DNA from: Allantophomopsis cytisporea | Lineage: Eukaryota > Ascomycota > Leotiomycetes > Phacidiales > Phacidiaceae | Direction: 5' to 3' | DNA length: 64,000 nucleotides | Assembly: GCA_024752435.1 (NCBI GenBank) | Contig: CP103036.1 | Span: 868,001-932,000, forward strand | Shown here: in pieces, positions 22,818 to 33,330 of the stretch | Layout: every line of letters starts with the position of its first letter | Position numbering within the stretch: position 1 is the stretch's first letter | Program-made: the position numbers and the translations under genes | Notes under the pieces: model-generated | What the model was told of the DNA's origin: nothing | The model's input: only the letters and a program-made list of their open reading frames with translations | The model's database searches: none

Positions 22818-25248
22818 ATGGAGTCGAAGCGCAAGGCCAGCACGAGTGCTGCGAGTGCTTCGGAGGTGGATGGTCGCGCAGCGAAGAGGATAAAGCCTGT
22901 GAGTTTTGGTCCCCGAGAGTTGTTGATGAGATGCATGCAACTGTGAGGAGCGATGTGGTGTTGCGTTGCGATTGTTTGCGCCGGCCGACAGCAGGGTTAG
23001 AGCTCAAAAGCGCGCCTGGAAGCGTTTTACCACTTGCAATCCATTATCGATAGCCAACCCATCGACCTGTAGTCAGCGCAACGCTGCTCGGACTCGCATA
23101 ACTCCAGAACTTCTCGATGAACTTCAACTAACTCGATATTACTATAGGCCCGAGACCCTACCGACGGAGAGACCGCGGAGAGCACAAGTGAACATGGCCT
23201 CAAATTCCTTGAACAACTTAGGAGGACTGCCGATAAGAGTGGGCGATTGGTCACAACGAACTTTTTAACACTTCCCAATAAGAAGGACGTTCCAGACTAT
23301 TATGAGGTCATAAAAATGCCAATCGCATTGGACACTGTGGAAGTATGTATTACACCGACAAACAGCGTTATATATGCTGACACTTCACTTCAATAGGCCA
23401 AGTTGAAGCGACGGGAGTTCCCAACCATGACCACTCTCGAAAGCTTTTTGAAGCGTATGGTTGCCAATGCAAAAGACTACAATCAAAGAGGCTCCGAGAT
23501 CTTCGATGACGCCGAACGTATTCGCAAAGCCGTCAGCAATTACATGACGAAGCACAACCCAGCATACAAGACACCCGGTTATGTTGCATTTGCGACCCCG
23601 TTGCCCGAGACCGATGATACTCCAGATAGTGACGAGGATGCTGAAGGAGAAATTGATGACGAGATTCCTGTCCCTGTCACTCCTGTGACAAATGGAAAGC
23701 GACCTGTTGGTCGCCCACGAGTTACTTTGAAGGTCAATGGAGCACGAGCAAGTGCAACTCCGGCTAGATCAACACCACAAAGAACAACAGAAGGATTTGC
23801 TGGCTTAGATTTCCAAGGAGCACAGGACAAGATTATTTATGATCTAATTAAGGAGTTGGACCCCGAAGAGTATGTCAATATGCGGCTATTATGAGTAACA
23901 TATAACTAACCTAGTGTTTTCTAGTGAAAATGCTTACCGGTATGCGTGCTTTCATGCTTTACCTCCACGAGCTCTGAAAGACTATTACCAAGTCATTCTT
24001 CATCCAGTGAGTCTTAAGAGTGTTCAAAAACTCGTGCGAGGTCAGCATGGTAGGAACGGTACTACTGGGGTCAGTGATTTCAAGAGCTGGAAGGCTTTTG
24101 AAGATGAGGTCAGTAGTATCTGGAAAAATGCTACGCATTACAATGAGGATGGTAGTGATATCGCCAACCTTGCGCACGAACTCGAAGTAAGTTCCACTCT
24201 AGATCTTGCTTGTACTTCAATGTTTCTACCTATGCTAACGAGTTCAGGCATCATTCTATAAGCTCTTAAATGAAGCAAAGAAGCATGTTGCTGAACCACC
24301 ACAACCAAAAATTAAGTTAAAGACAGCAGCTGCAGCTGAACCGTCGCCGAAGATCACATTAAGAGTTGGTACAAAGGCAGAAGCTGCCCCAACACCTTCT
24401 AATAGCACTTCCAATGCCACTAGAGCTTCTCTGGATTCACCTAACACAGCTACCCGCCGTAACCCTCCTGGCGGCTCTCAAACTCCTTCGGTGACTGCAG
24501 CCATTCCAGCTAAAGCTGATCAGGGTGAGAGCACTTCGGGATCAGCTGCATCACCTACTCAGTCCTCCGCCGCTATTAAGAATGAAGATCTCAAATCACC
24601 AGCCCCTGGCCGTCCTGCATCTGGTGGTCCTCAGCAACTCCAATATGGGACGTCGATGCTTCCGCCTGGAACTATTACACCTGGAATGACAAATGGCAAT
24701 GCGCAACAGAACGGTCAAGTGCCAGCATACGTCCAAACACCAAATCCTGCCTTTGAGTCGAAGTGGAGACAGCCAGGAAAAAGTAGGCTTGCTTGCATAA
24801 GATTTGAATAACCATTAGCTAACACAATACAGATGCTTCTGATGCAATGCTCATGAACATTAACCTGGCCACTCACCCTGGACTCAACATTCCTCGACAT
24901 TTCCGTATGGATGTACGACCATCTGATACCCTTACTCAGCAATCTATAACTGTCAACCTTCCCCCAACTCATTATTACATGCAGATTGTGCCTACGATTG
25001 CACCATCTGTCCTCTCACGACAACATAAACTTTTCGTAACCGCTGCTTCTACGCGTCTCCATCCTTTGCCCAAGTTGGCAGGTGGTACTGTTGATGCGGC
25101 AGAGCCACTTTTTGATGCACGTCTCTTGCCTGGAGTCAACCGAATCGAGATTGAGCTCATCGCTACCCTTCCAAAGGGTGCAAAGGCAGTCAATGGTCAA
25201 GAGGTGGAATTGGAGAAGGTCACTATCTTTGCTAATCTTATGAGGTAG
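22818..25248 (+). CDS. RSC4: Double-bromodomain RSC chromatin-remodelling subunit (Rsc4 type)
   Basis: Reads acetylated histones for the RSC ATP-dependent nucleosome remodeller. Six exons, 22818-22898, 23148-23342, 23397-23869, 23925-24186, 24248-24782 and 24833-25248, keep frame and give 653 residues. The N-terminus is a short basic, nuclear-type stretch. Bromodomain 1 spans ~residues 45-155 (NKKDVPDYYEVIKMPIALD, with NAKDYNQ providing the acetyl-lysine-contact Asn region). Bromodomain 2 spans ~255-350 (PPRALKDYYQVILHPVSL, NATHYNEDGSDI). A Pro/Ser/Ala-rich linker follows, then a conserved C-terminal domain ending LEKVTIFANLMR. The arrangement matches Rsc4 rather than Rsc1/2, which also carry a BAH domain not seen here. 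An acidic DSDEDAEGEIDDE loop and an AT-hook-like GKRPVGRPR lie between the bromodomains. Confidence 0.9.
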
Positions 25249-26721
25249 AAAGGAGTATTTGCTATTGCTATACTTTTTCAAGAAACAGTGGGGCTTCAAC
25301 AGTGTACTTAATTTTGGTTGGTGGCGTTTCCTTTGGCATGAGGCGGGAAGGGATGTTTTGTACCACTTTGCTAGTGATTGCCAGGTACAATCACCATTGT
25401 ATAGTAGGTCTGCATGAAGTACATTATGAATCAAGAATACACATAAAACAGAATAATCTTTTGCTAGGCAATAAGAAATGAGTTTCATCATGCAAGGCAT
25501 TGAAATTAATGTGAGAGACATACAATATTAGAGATTATATCTTTTCCAACTAATCAACCTCGTAAATCATTTGTGACTCTAAATATCACTGTCTACTACG
25601 TATTATCATGGGAAGGTGCTACAATTTTCAAACGTACACAGGTTGAATAATATTAATTTCAACTTATGAAAGGGCCATTATGTTTGATATCTTCCCTCGT
25701 GAGACGCTACGAACAGCGATGTGAGGCTACAATATCATCCTATAAAAGATGATGCTTTCATGAGTTTAAAAAGGTTCATAGATACTCATCCAACAAACTG
25801 GACGGCAAAGATAACATATTGAAAATAAAGAAAGGATATAGTTTCAGCCCAGTGACTATTCCCTCCTTCCTAGGGTTCTTAATGAAGAAATCTTTTTCCC
25901 AAAGATACACCAAAAGGTTCAAACTATACATAATCAGAGGATGGGTTTAGGCTTTTGCCATTCTCTTGTCTCATTGTACTTTCATTGATTTTTCTCTCAT
26001 TCGTGTCTTGGACAACACACAGGTGAGAAGTCAGCAGGATCGTCATCATGTCTCCCACTGTTGGTCCCTGCATCGGGTGTCAAAATTTGATGACCCAAGA
26101 AAATTCTTATCATCTCATGCGTGGTGCTGACTATCTGCCGGAAGTGAGTGGGCGTAACACCACTTTTCGAGAAATGTGCGTCCTGCTTGGAATGATTGAA
26201 TTGTGAGTTCCAGCATCAAGATAGTGTATCCGAAACATTGACCTGTCAAGGACGGTGAATGTCAAAGATCAATCACTGAGTGTTGACTGCAAAGTTTTGC
26301 CCGCCATCATGTTTTTCCTGCCTTAACCTAAATTCACCACAATAATTTTAAGCCTTTTGATACTCAGACATACTTCGTACATAACGCTCAAAAACCACTA
26401 AAACTTATAAAATCTCTTCTCAAGCTACGCAATAAGCGCCCGTAAATCCCCAATGGTTGAGGTAAGAAGTCCACTTGGGGGCGAAATAATGATTGTAGCC
26501 ATACAGCACGTGCGTAACTTGTGTTTACGGCCCTCGGGCTGCTAAAAAGTCTAATGCCTTAAGGCATCATATCATGTTTTTCGATTAGTGCGAAAGATAA
26601 ACCCATAACCGAGTCGGCCGCCGCACGAAAATTGTCCAAAGCTCGATTTCAACGCACGTCTTCTTGATTTTCTCTCTCCTCCATCTCAACCCTCAACCAC
26701 AACCCCATACACACATTCAAA
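25249..26721. other. Intergenic region upstream of SSB1
   Basis: Holds the 3' untranslated region of the bromodomain gene and the promoter of SSB1. The last ~80 bases before the SSB1 ATG are pyrimidine-rich and then ACA-rich, as in many highly expressed fungal genes. I did not find a clear heat-shock element, which fits a growth-regulated rather than heat-induced Hsp70. Confidence 0.45.
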
Positions 26722-27465
26722 ATGGCAGAGGAAACTTACGATGGCGCGATCGGTATCGATCTCGGAACTACCTACTCCTGTACTGCTTTGTACGAGGGTA
26801 CCAATGTTGAGATCAGTATGTTCCCAATTGAAAATCAAAATTCTCATCGATGGCGAGATACAACAGCCGGAGAGGGAAAAATCTGTTTACACAACAATAC
26901 TGACTATTCTTTCAGTTGCCAACGAGCAGGGTTCCTTCACCACCCCATCTTTCGTCTCTTTCACCGACAAGGAGCGTTTGATTGGTGAGTCCGCCAAGAA
27001 CCAGGCTGCCATGAACCCAAGAAACACCATCTTCGATATCAAGTCAGTATAATCGAACAATGCGATATCCAGTCGCTCTCTGAGGAATCAATTTCTGACA
27101 GCCACTTGCAGGCGTTTGATCGGACGCAGATTTGATGACCCAACCGTCAAGAAGGAGTAAGCTGCAACCAAAAACACCATATGTTTGCATCTGCTAATAC
27201 AAGCACAGTATCGAGTCTTGGCCATTCAAGGTCGTTGACCAGGATGGATCCCCAATGGTCCAGGTTGAGTACCTCGGTGAGGAGAAGACTTTCTCCCCAC
27301 AGGAGGTTTCCGCCATGGTTCTTACCAAGGTATGCATTATCAACGATCATGATATCAAAAGACGCCTATTGACAACCACAACAGATGAAGGAGGTTGCTG
27401 AGGTCAAGCTTGGCAAGAAGGTTACCAAGGCTGTTATTACCGTTCCAGCTTACTTCAACGACAAC

Positions 27466-27500
<35 letters not shown>

Positions 27501-29029
27501 TGGTCTTAACGTTCTCCGTATCATCAACGAGCCAACCGCTGCTGCCATTGCTTACGGTCTCGGTGCTGGAAAGTCTGGAAAGGAGCGTAACGTTCTCATC
27601 TACGATCTCGGAGGTGGAACTTTCGATGTCTCCCTTCTTAACATCCAGGGTGGTGTCTTCACTGTCAAGGCTACTGCCGGTGACACCCACTTGGGAGGTC
27701 AAGATTTCGATACCAACCTTCTCGATCACTTCAAGAAGGAGTTCACCCGTAAGACCAAGAAGGACTTGTCCTCTGACCCACGGGCTCTCCGTCGTCTCAG
27801 AACTGCCTGTGAGCGTGCGAAGCGCACTCTTTCCAACGGTGCCCAGACCACTGTTGAGATCGACTCCCTCTTCGATGGTGAGGACTTCAACGCCCAGATC
27901 ACCCGTGCTCGTTTCGAGGACTTGAACTCCAAGGCCTTCCAGGGTACTCTCCAGCCAGTTGAGCAGGTCCTCAAGGATGCTGGTCTTGACAAGAGCAAGG
28001 TTGACGAAATCGTCCTTGTTGGTGGTTCCACCCGTATTCCAAAGATCCAGAAGCTCCTCAGCGACTTCTTCGACGGCAAGAAGCTCGAGAAGAGCATCAA
28101 CCCAGATGAGGCTGTCGCCTACGGTGCCGCTGTCCAGGCTGGTATCCTCTCCGGAAAGGCCACCTCCGCTGACACCGCCGACCTCCTTCTTTTGGATGTC
28201 GTTCCCCTTTCTCTTGGTGTTGCCATGGAGGGTAACATCTTTGCCCCAGTTGTTCCACGAGGACAAACAGTGCCTACTATTAAAAAACGGTTTGTCTTCC
28301 TTGTTTTTCTATCGATTTCATACTTTTATTTTATTTTTAAACCCCCCTCCCCCCCCTTTTTTTTTCTCTCCTGTTCTTCTCGTTGATCATTACCATTATC
28401 GACATCTACTAACACCATATATAGTACCTTCACGACTGTCGCGGATAACCAGTTTGTGCACCCTTTGACCCCGCATGAATCCCTTTTACTAAAATACTTT
28501 TAGGCAAACCGTCCAGTTCCCAGTTTTCCAGGGAGAGCGTGTCAACTGCGAGGACAACACCTCCCTTGGAGAGTTCACCCTTGCTCCAATTCCACCTATG
28601 AGAGCAGGAGAGGCTGTCCTTGAGGTTGTCTTTGAGGTCGATGTTAACGGTATCCTCAAGGTCACCGCCACTGAGAAGACCTCCGGCCGCAGCGCCAACA
28701 TCACTATCTCCAACTCCGTTGGTAAGCTCTCATCTTCTGAGATCGATGCCATGATCAGCGACGCCGAGAAGTTCAAGAACTCCGACGAGGCTTTCTCCAA
28801 GAAGTTCGAGTCCAGACAACAACTCGAGTCTTACATCTCTCGTGTCGAGGAGATCGTTTCGGACCCAACTACATCCCTCAAGATCAAGCGCGGTAACAAG
28901 GACAAGATTGAGCAGGCTCTTAGCGATGCCATGGCCCAGCTTGAGGTTGAGGACTCTACCTCTGATGACTTGAAGAAGAAGGAGTTGGCCCTTAAGCGTG
29001 CCGTTACCAAGGCTATGTCCACCAGATAA
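26722..29029 (+). CDS. SSB1: Ribosome-associated Hsp70 chaperone Ssb
   Basis: Ssb binds nascent chains at the ribosome exit with the RAC co-chaperone. Seven exons, 26722-26815, 26916-27042, 27112-27156, 27209-27329, 27385-28289, 28425-28451 and 28504-29029, keep frame and give 614 residues against 613 in yeast Ssb1. It reads as Ssb rather than Ssa: start MAEETYDGAIGIDLGTTYSC, AYGLGAGKSGKERNVL, GGTFDVSLLNIQGG, and a C-terminus of KKELALKRAVTKAMSTR with no EEVD. Nucleotide-binding signatures (IGIDLGTTYS, DLGGGTFDVS, VLVGGSTRIPK) are intact. Exon 6 is only 27 nt and encodes TFTTVADN. The intron before it contains a homopyrimidine run of more than 30 bases at 28342-28376. The long antisense open frame over exon 5 is a codon-bias shadow. 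Confidence 0.96.
28342..28376 (+). repeat. Homopyrimidine tract in SSB1 intron 5
   Basis: A nearly pure C-then-T run lies inside the 135-bp intron upstream of the 27-nt exon. The acceptor ATATAG follows about 45 bases later, after an actaac branch-like site. Confidence 0.8.
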
Positions 29030-29958
29030 ATGTCTTTCATGTTTCCGCGGGTTCAAGGTGGTGCTATGCATGGTTTCATGACATTCTGACGGATTCATCT
29101 TTTCCTCTATTTCTATTTTCTGGGTTCATCAAAAGTCATGTGCAAAGCTGGTCGAACTGATCCGGCTCCTGTGATTTACGAGGTTTTATGGGCAATCAGC
29201 GCGCTTGTAAAACAGAAGGGAAAATCAAAGATAATCGTCTTCTGACAAACTCATTATCGTTCCAATTTATTTACGTGACTTCGCAAAATATAGTGATTTT
29301 ATATCCGAACGAGTTCTATCAAATCACGTGAACATTGCAAAATAGTGTGGTACCTTATAATATAGGCTAGTATTCTTTTTTTTTAACTGATGCTGCTCCG
29401 TTATTGTTGATTTACTGTTAAGTTAGTTAACAGGAACATTCACCGGTACATGAATAATCTGGTGGTTTGCAGTTATTCACCGTTGTAGAATATTTGAGGA
29501 GTTCACAGTTATTCACCGGTGCAAGAATATCCTGGAGGTTTATAATCATCCACCAGTATAAGGATATTCTGGTGGTCAATAGTTAATCAACTTTATAAGA
29601 ATATTCTAGTGGTTTAGAGTTATTTGTTGGTGTAAGGATACTCCGAATGTTCGTAATCATTTACGGATATAAGGATATCTTGGTGGGTTACAGTTATCCA
29701 TCCATTTAAGAATATTCTGGCGGTTTACAGTCATTCAATAGTGGAAGAATATTATGGGAGTTCGTAGTTATTTACCAGTATAAGAATATCCTGGAGGTTT
29801 ACAATTTACCGTTATTTACTAGTGTAAGAATATTCTAGTAGTTCATAATAACTACCAACTACTGAAATCAAACACTACCTATTGTTCAACTATAATGCCC
29901 CAGTCAAAATAACTAGTCTGTTATTACTACTACGTTACCTAGGTGTCAGATCGTCGAT
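29030..29958. other. Intergenic region with minisatellite
   Basis: Begins with the SSB1 3' untranslated region; from about 29438 it is occupied by a degenerate 37-bp tandem array listed separately. No gene is seen. Confidence 0.5.
29438..29850. repeat. Degenerate 37-bp minisatellite, about 11 copies
   Basis: Copies recur at 36-37 bp steps: measured starts are 29438, 29475, 29511, 29548, 29585, 29622 and 29659, and the pattern continues to about 29850. Each unit contains a caccggtg-like octamer, then gaatattct, then tggtggtttacag. The best copies hold two short palindromes, caccggtg and agaatattct, a few bases apart. Units have diverged by roughly a fifth to a third, so the array is old. Confidence 0.85.
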
Positions 29959-30570
29959 TCATCCTTTAGCATCCCAACCCCTCACAATTCCTAATTCCTT
30001 TTCTGCTCCTCTGTCTAGTCTCCAGGTCCAGTCCTTAACTTCATAAGCATTCCCCGAAAACCAATATATTTCCAACTTGACCTTCTCAAGATAAGGATCT
30101 TCAAGTATCCTCTTCAACGCCAAAGCAGGTTCTCCTTTAGGCATTGTCTCTCCACGTTCCCGCTTGACTCTTATATTCAACTCCCTTAATCTCCCATACA
30201 TGATACAGTCCTCTATAACTGGCAAAAACCTTTCAACAAACCAATTACCCTTTCCCCACCGTTCCAAGATAATGTCAAGTCTCTGCAGCAGGTGCCGAGC
30301 ATCCCTAAATCCTGGTGAGAGGAATGTTGACAGCAATTCCGGACTATGTCGAGTTACCACCAGCCAAAATCTGTTGGCGGTAAAGTAGATGAAACGTGCT
30401 TCCGCATACAGTTGATGAGATACAAGGAGTAAATTGTTAGGGTAGTTGCTGTGAATAGCTCCGTTTGAGAGGTATGTTGGTTGCCGCTCGTTCATGCTGA
30501 GGAGGATGTATATCTTCTCGCGAATCTCTGGCGGAAGGTCAAGAAAACGAAATGGAGGATTTGCGCTCAT
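29959..30570 (-). CDS. Fungal F-box-like / 2EXR-type protein
   Basis: One exon of 203 residues opening with FRFLDLPPEIREKIY, the signature start of the large fungal F-box-like (2EXR-type) family, which is thought to bind Skp1 or act as a substrate adaptor. After it comes NNLLLVSHQLYAEARFIYF, the usual second helix pair, then ~130 residues with no further domain I recognise. The length is short for the family. It lies next to a minisatellite and a repeat-rich island, a typical setting for this rapidly turning-over family. No frame disruption is seen, so I call it intact. Confidence 0.75.
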   Translation of the reverse strand: MSANPPFRFLDLPPEIREKIYILLSMNERQPTYLSNGAIHSNYPNNLLLVSHQLYAEARFIYFTANRFWLVVTRHSPELLSTFLSPGFRDARHLLQRLDIILERWGKGNWFVERFLPVIEDCIMYGRLRELNIRVKRERGETMPKGEPALALKRILEDPYLEKVKLEIYWFSGNAYEVKDWTWRLDRGAEKELGIVRGWDAKG

Positions 30571-32096
30571 ATTGAGCGGTTTATGGTGGGATTATGCATG
30601 AGCTAAGAGCTGCTCCTTGTTCTTTTACCCCAAGAGTATCTAGACTTGAGTTGTCGCCCTCAAGCTTCCGAGTCTTGGTATCTGTGCTCGTCTGGTGCTT
30701 CGTTATTCACCGAAAACTCTCAGATTCACGTGATTTCGTATCGTGAATTGTAAACTGGTTGTTGCACCTAGATAACTTGTGGTTGAGATAAATAGCAACC
30801 ATATAAATCTCAGAGATTTCGACTTTCCACCTAGTGAATCATCCACTGCGCTTGTAAATCAAATGACGCTGAATAGCCGGCCAGACAAGGCTAAGATTAT
30901 GCGCTGCGCATAAATGTTGTTCCGCCAGTATATATGTACATACACACATCAGCAGACACATGCAGTCTAGGAAACTCAAATATCGTATAGTCCTTAAAAG
31001 ATATCTACATTATCTATTTAATTAGGGTTGATCTATATCCTACAGACGACTAGCTAATTCCTTCAAAACCCATACAAAATACTTAATATCTATGCAATCT
31101 CGCCGATTTCTCAGCCATAGGTACTTCAAGTATCAAAAATGAAGGAACTATTCCTATAAGCTTCCGGCGAGTCTACAACGTCCCCTCTATGTGAGATAAT
31201 GAAGTTCTAAAAAGTGGATTTTAGTTGATAGTGGTGACAATGTGTGTGTAGCACACCCCTCTGATTACTACGTAGTGCGGTGTTGCCTAACCCGGTGATC
31301 AGTAAAAGTGAGAATGAGTTGCTTTCACTTTCGCCGCCTTCTATCAACATTGTCATTACTTTGTAATGAAAACTCGTTTGGTCGCGATACCAACCATCTC
31401 CAGTGGCTTCAAGGAGTTCCCTTGAGAATGAAAAGGGCCAGAAGTTACGAAGTAAAGAGGTCCCAGGTCCTCAGTTCTTGAAGTCCTAAAGATTGAAGGT
31501 TGGATCGGTTTGTACCTTCCGACGTTCGGTTCAGGATGTGAGAGCACATCCACCCATCCAACCCAACCCTCCAACTCAACCCTCCATCCGTCCAATTCCA
31601 AGCATTCTGCTGTATGGAATAACGACCGGGCTGGTTCACACACACATTCACAACTATATGCGGATCCCAATACGACACTCACGCACGCACAAGGTTTATG
31701 GTACTTCTCATGAGGGACTATTCCTATGGTGTCCGTTCTCTTCAGCCACGGAGGTTTCAAACCTTCGCGTTCTCTTCGTTGTGATTAAAGCAGCCTTGAC
31801 ATTCCTGTTCTGGTCAATGCGTTCTATCAAAAAAGACCATGGAATGCAAGGTTGCTGTCCTTGGGATCGTTCCTCACTCGTGTATCAAGGCTTGAGCAGC
31901 CATAGCCCATTGACAGATGGTGTGATAAACGGGCATTTCAGCCTGTCGTACGATCAGCTCATGGCCGCTGCCTCTCAGGAATAAGTCCGCAAGAACCAGG
32001 TATCGTCGGAGAGGAATAGAAAGGCAAAATAATTCCAGTAACCAAAAGACCCCGGAGAGTCAAAGGAAACCAAGACTGAGAGCTTGAAGCCTGAAT
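30571..32096. other. AT-rich, gene-poor part of the repeat island
   Basis: No convincing coding sequence. Overlapping frames at 31356-31984 on both strands have poor, Pro/Thr-rich composition and look fortuitous. Together with the next kilobase this forms an unusual island between ordinary genes. Confidence 0.4.
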
Positions 32097-32327
32097 TCAA
32101 AGATTCACAGGAGGGTTAGAAAGATGGGCCTGGTCTGAACAACACTTCTGGATTGGAGCGAAACTTCGCCTGTAAACAGTGGCCGTCCGTCTTGGAGTGA
32201 CATAGTCAACCGGAATCGGACGGATAATCCTCTTGGGAAGGAGTTCATAGCCAGCCGGACCTTGATACCTAGTCATTCCTTGAGCTGGCGCACTAGAATC
32301 CACCTGTAAACAATGGTCATCCATCAA
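32097..32327 (-). pseudogene. Coding remnant, minus-strand copy of an inverted duplication
   Basis: A 76-codon frame whose residues ~17-49 (YQGPAGYELLPKR, then PVDYVTP) match, in the same frame, the coding remnant on the opposite strand at 32353. Agreement is about 22 of 31 residues, against roughly 80% at DNA level. It may be one exon of a small gene or a relic: a TTTACAG acceptor-like site sits just before VDSSAPAQ, and after VDYVTP the two copies diverge completely. I do not recognise the family. Confidence 0.45.
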
Positions 32328-32446
32328 AGACCTCTGAAATCGTTCAGTACGTCAGCTCAAGCAATGACCGCATACCAAGTTCCAGTTGGATACAAACTCC
32401 ATCCCAAGTGGATCATGCCTCCGATTCTGGTTGACTATGTTACTCC
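32194..32446. repeat. Inverted repeat, 94-bp arms with 65-bp spacer
   Basis: Arm 32194-32287 (read on -) and arm 32353-32446 (read on +) align without gaps over 94 bp, with 19 mismatches by my count (about 80% identity). Both contain CAGCTCAAG near one end and GGTTGACTATGT near the other. The arms are coding-like in the same register, so this is an inverted gene-fragment duplication rather than a transposon terminus. Confidence 0.85.
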
Positions 32447-32701
32447 TGAAGGCATGTATTTGATTCCAAAGTAATTGCAGGAGGGTCAATTTCTTTCGAA
32501 ACAGGATCTCAACCTCAGAACCGAGTTTGTTGTTCCAAGGAACATTCCTCAGGATGCAGAGCCAACAAGAGAAAGATTATCGAGTGAAGAGATCGAATAG
32601 TTCCAGTTTCATCAGTTGATGATGCCGACGGCGATCAGACTTCATCAAGACACAAAGATGAGGAATCGGAGGAAAACGATAGCGATGAATCTCAATTCTA
32701 G
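32353..32701 (+). pseudogene. Decayed coding sequence with in-frame stops and a frameshift
   Basis: From the ATG at 32364 the frame reads YQVPVGYKLHPKW, then LVDYVTPEGMYLIPK, then hits TAA at about 32472. Past the stop the same frame continues protein-like (QDLNLRTEFVVPRNIPQDAE, RERLSSEE), meets a TAG, and after a frame change reads an acidic, hydrophilic tail (SSRHKDEESEENDSDESQF) ending at TAG 32699-32701. I found no GT-AG pair that would remove the first stop with a realistic intron length. The protein family is unknown to me. Confidence 0.5.
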
Positions 32702-32810
32702 GGATTACGAAGATTGGTCAAAGCAGACTTTCGACTCCTTGGTATTCCTATGGGATATAAGTTTTGCTTTATCTCTGAAGTTGCCGTGACATTGGCTCTC
32801 CTAGCGGTTC

Positions 32811-33116
32811 ATGATACTTCAGAATCCTATAGCTTTGAAGAACTATACGATCTTTAATATTTCTACGGCTTTCAACAACTGTACAGATCCGAATAATTGT
32901 ATAGTTACCAAGAACTTGATAAGTCTCAAGAAATATACTGAGTTTGATGAATCTATAGCTCTCGATAATCCTATAGCTCTCAACAATTGTGCTGCTCTTA
33001 ATAATTGTATGGTTTCTAATAACTGTACGGCTTCTGATAACTTTACATCCCTCAATGATCACGTAGTTTTCAATCTATACAAAGTTCTCTATAATTATAC
33101 CGGTTTTAATAACTAT
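32811..33116 (+). repeat. 18-bp tandem array reading as hexapeptide repeats
   Basis: About 17 units of 18 bp. On the + strand they are open from 32811 to 33215 and encode hexapeptides of the form x-A-L-N-N-C (IALDNP, IALNNC, AALNNC, MVSNNC, TASDNF, TSLNDH). Two minus-strand frames are also open, giving units such as AAQLLR and TIVESY, because a period divisible by three without stops opens several frames. Whether any of them is translated cannot be told from sequence. Confidence 0.8.
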
Positions 33117-33330
33117 CGCTCAAATACCAAATACAACCCAACTCTGTCATCAAAGTACATCATAAACACAGAGCTTCAGAAATGGGTTGATGCTGGATGT
33201 CAGACAACAACATGATTCTAAAACAATTTTGAAGCTTAAAAGTAGTTATTCTTGATAACACAAGGATTTGTATTCGTACAGGGAACGCCAAAGTGATTTA
33301 GTATTTACAAACAATGCATGAAACCATGAA

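Noticed and set aside
27355..28266. Long (303-codon) open frame antisense to SSB1
   Set aside because: Antisense frames over Hsp70 genes are a known artefact of codon bias. The sense strand has full family identity and the antisense product has no recognisable domain.
29438..29850. CRISPR-like array
   Set aside because: Units are contiguous and degenerate with no spacers, and the DNA is eukaryotic; it is a minisatellite.
31356..31984. Overlapping 134- and 163-codon frames on opposite strands
   Set aside because: Composition is rich in Pro/Thr/His without helical or hydrophobic pattern, and neither has splice or domain support.
32194..32446. Terminal inverted repeats of a DNA transposon
   Set aside because: The arms are only 65 bp apart, are coding-like, and enclose no transposase; I saw no target-site duplication.
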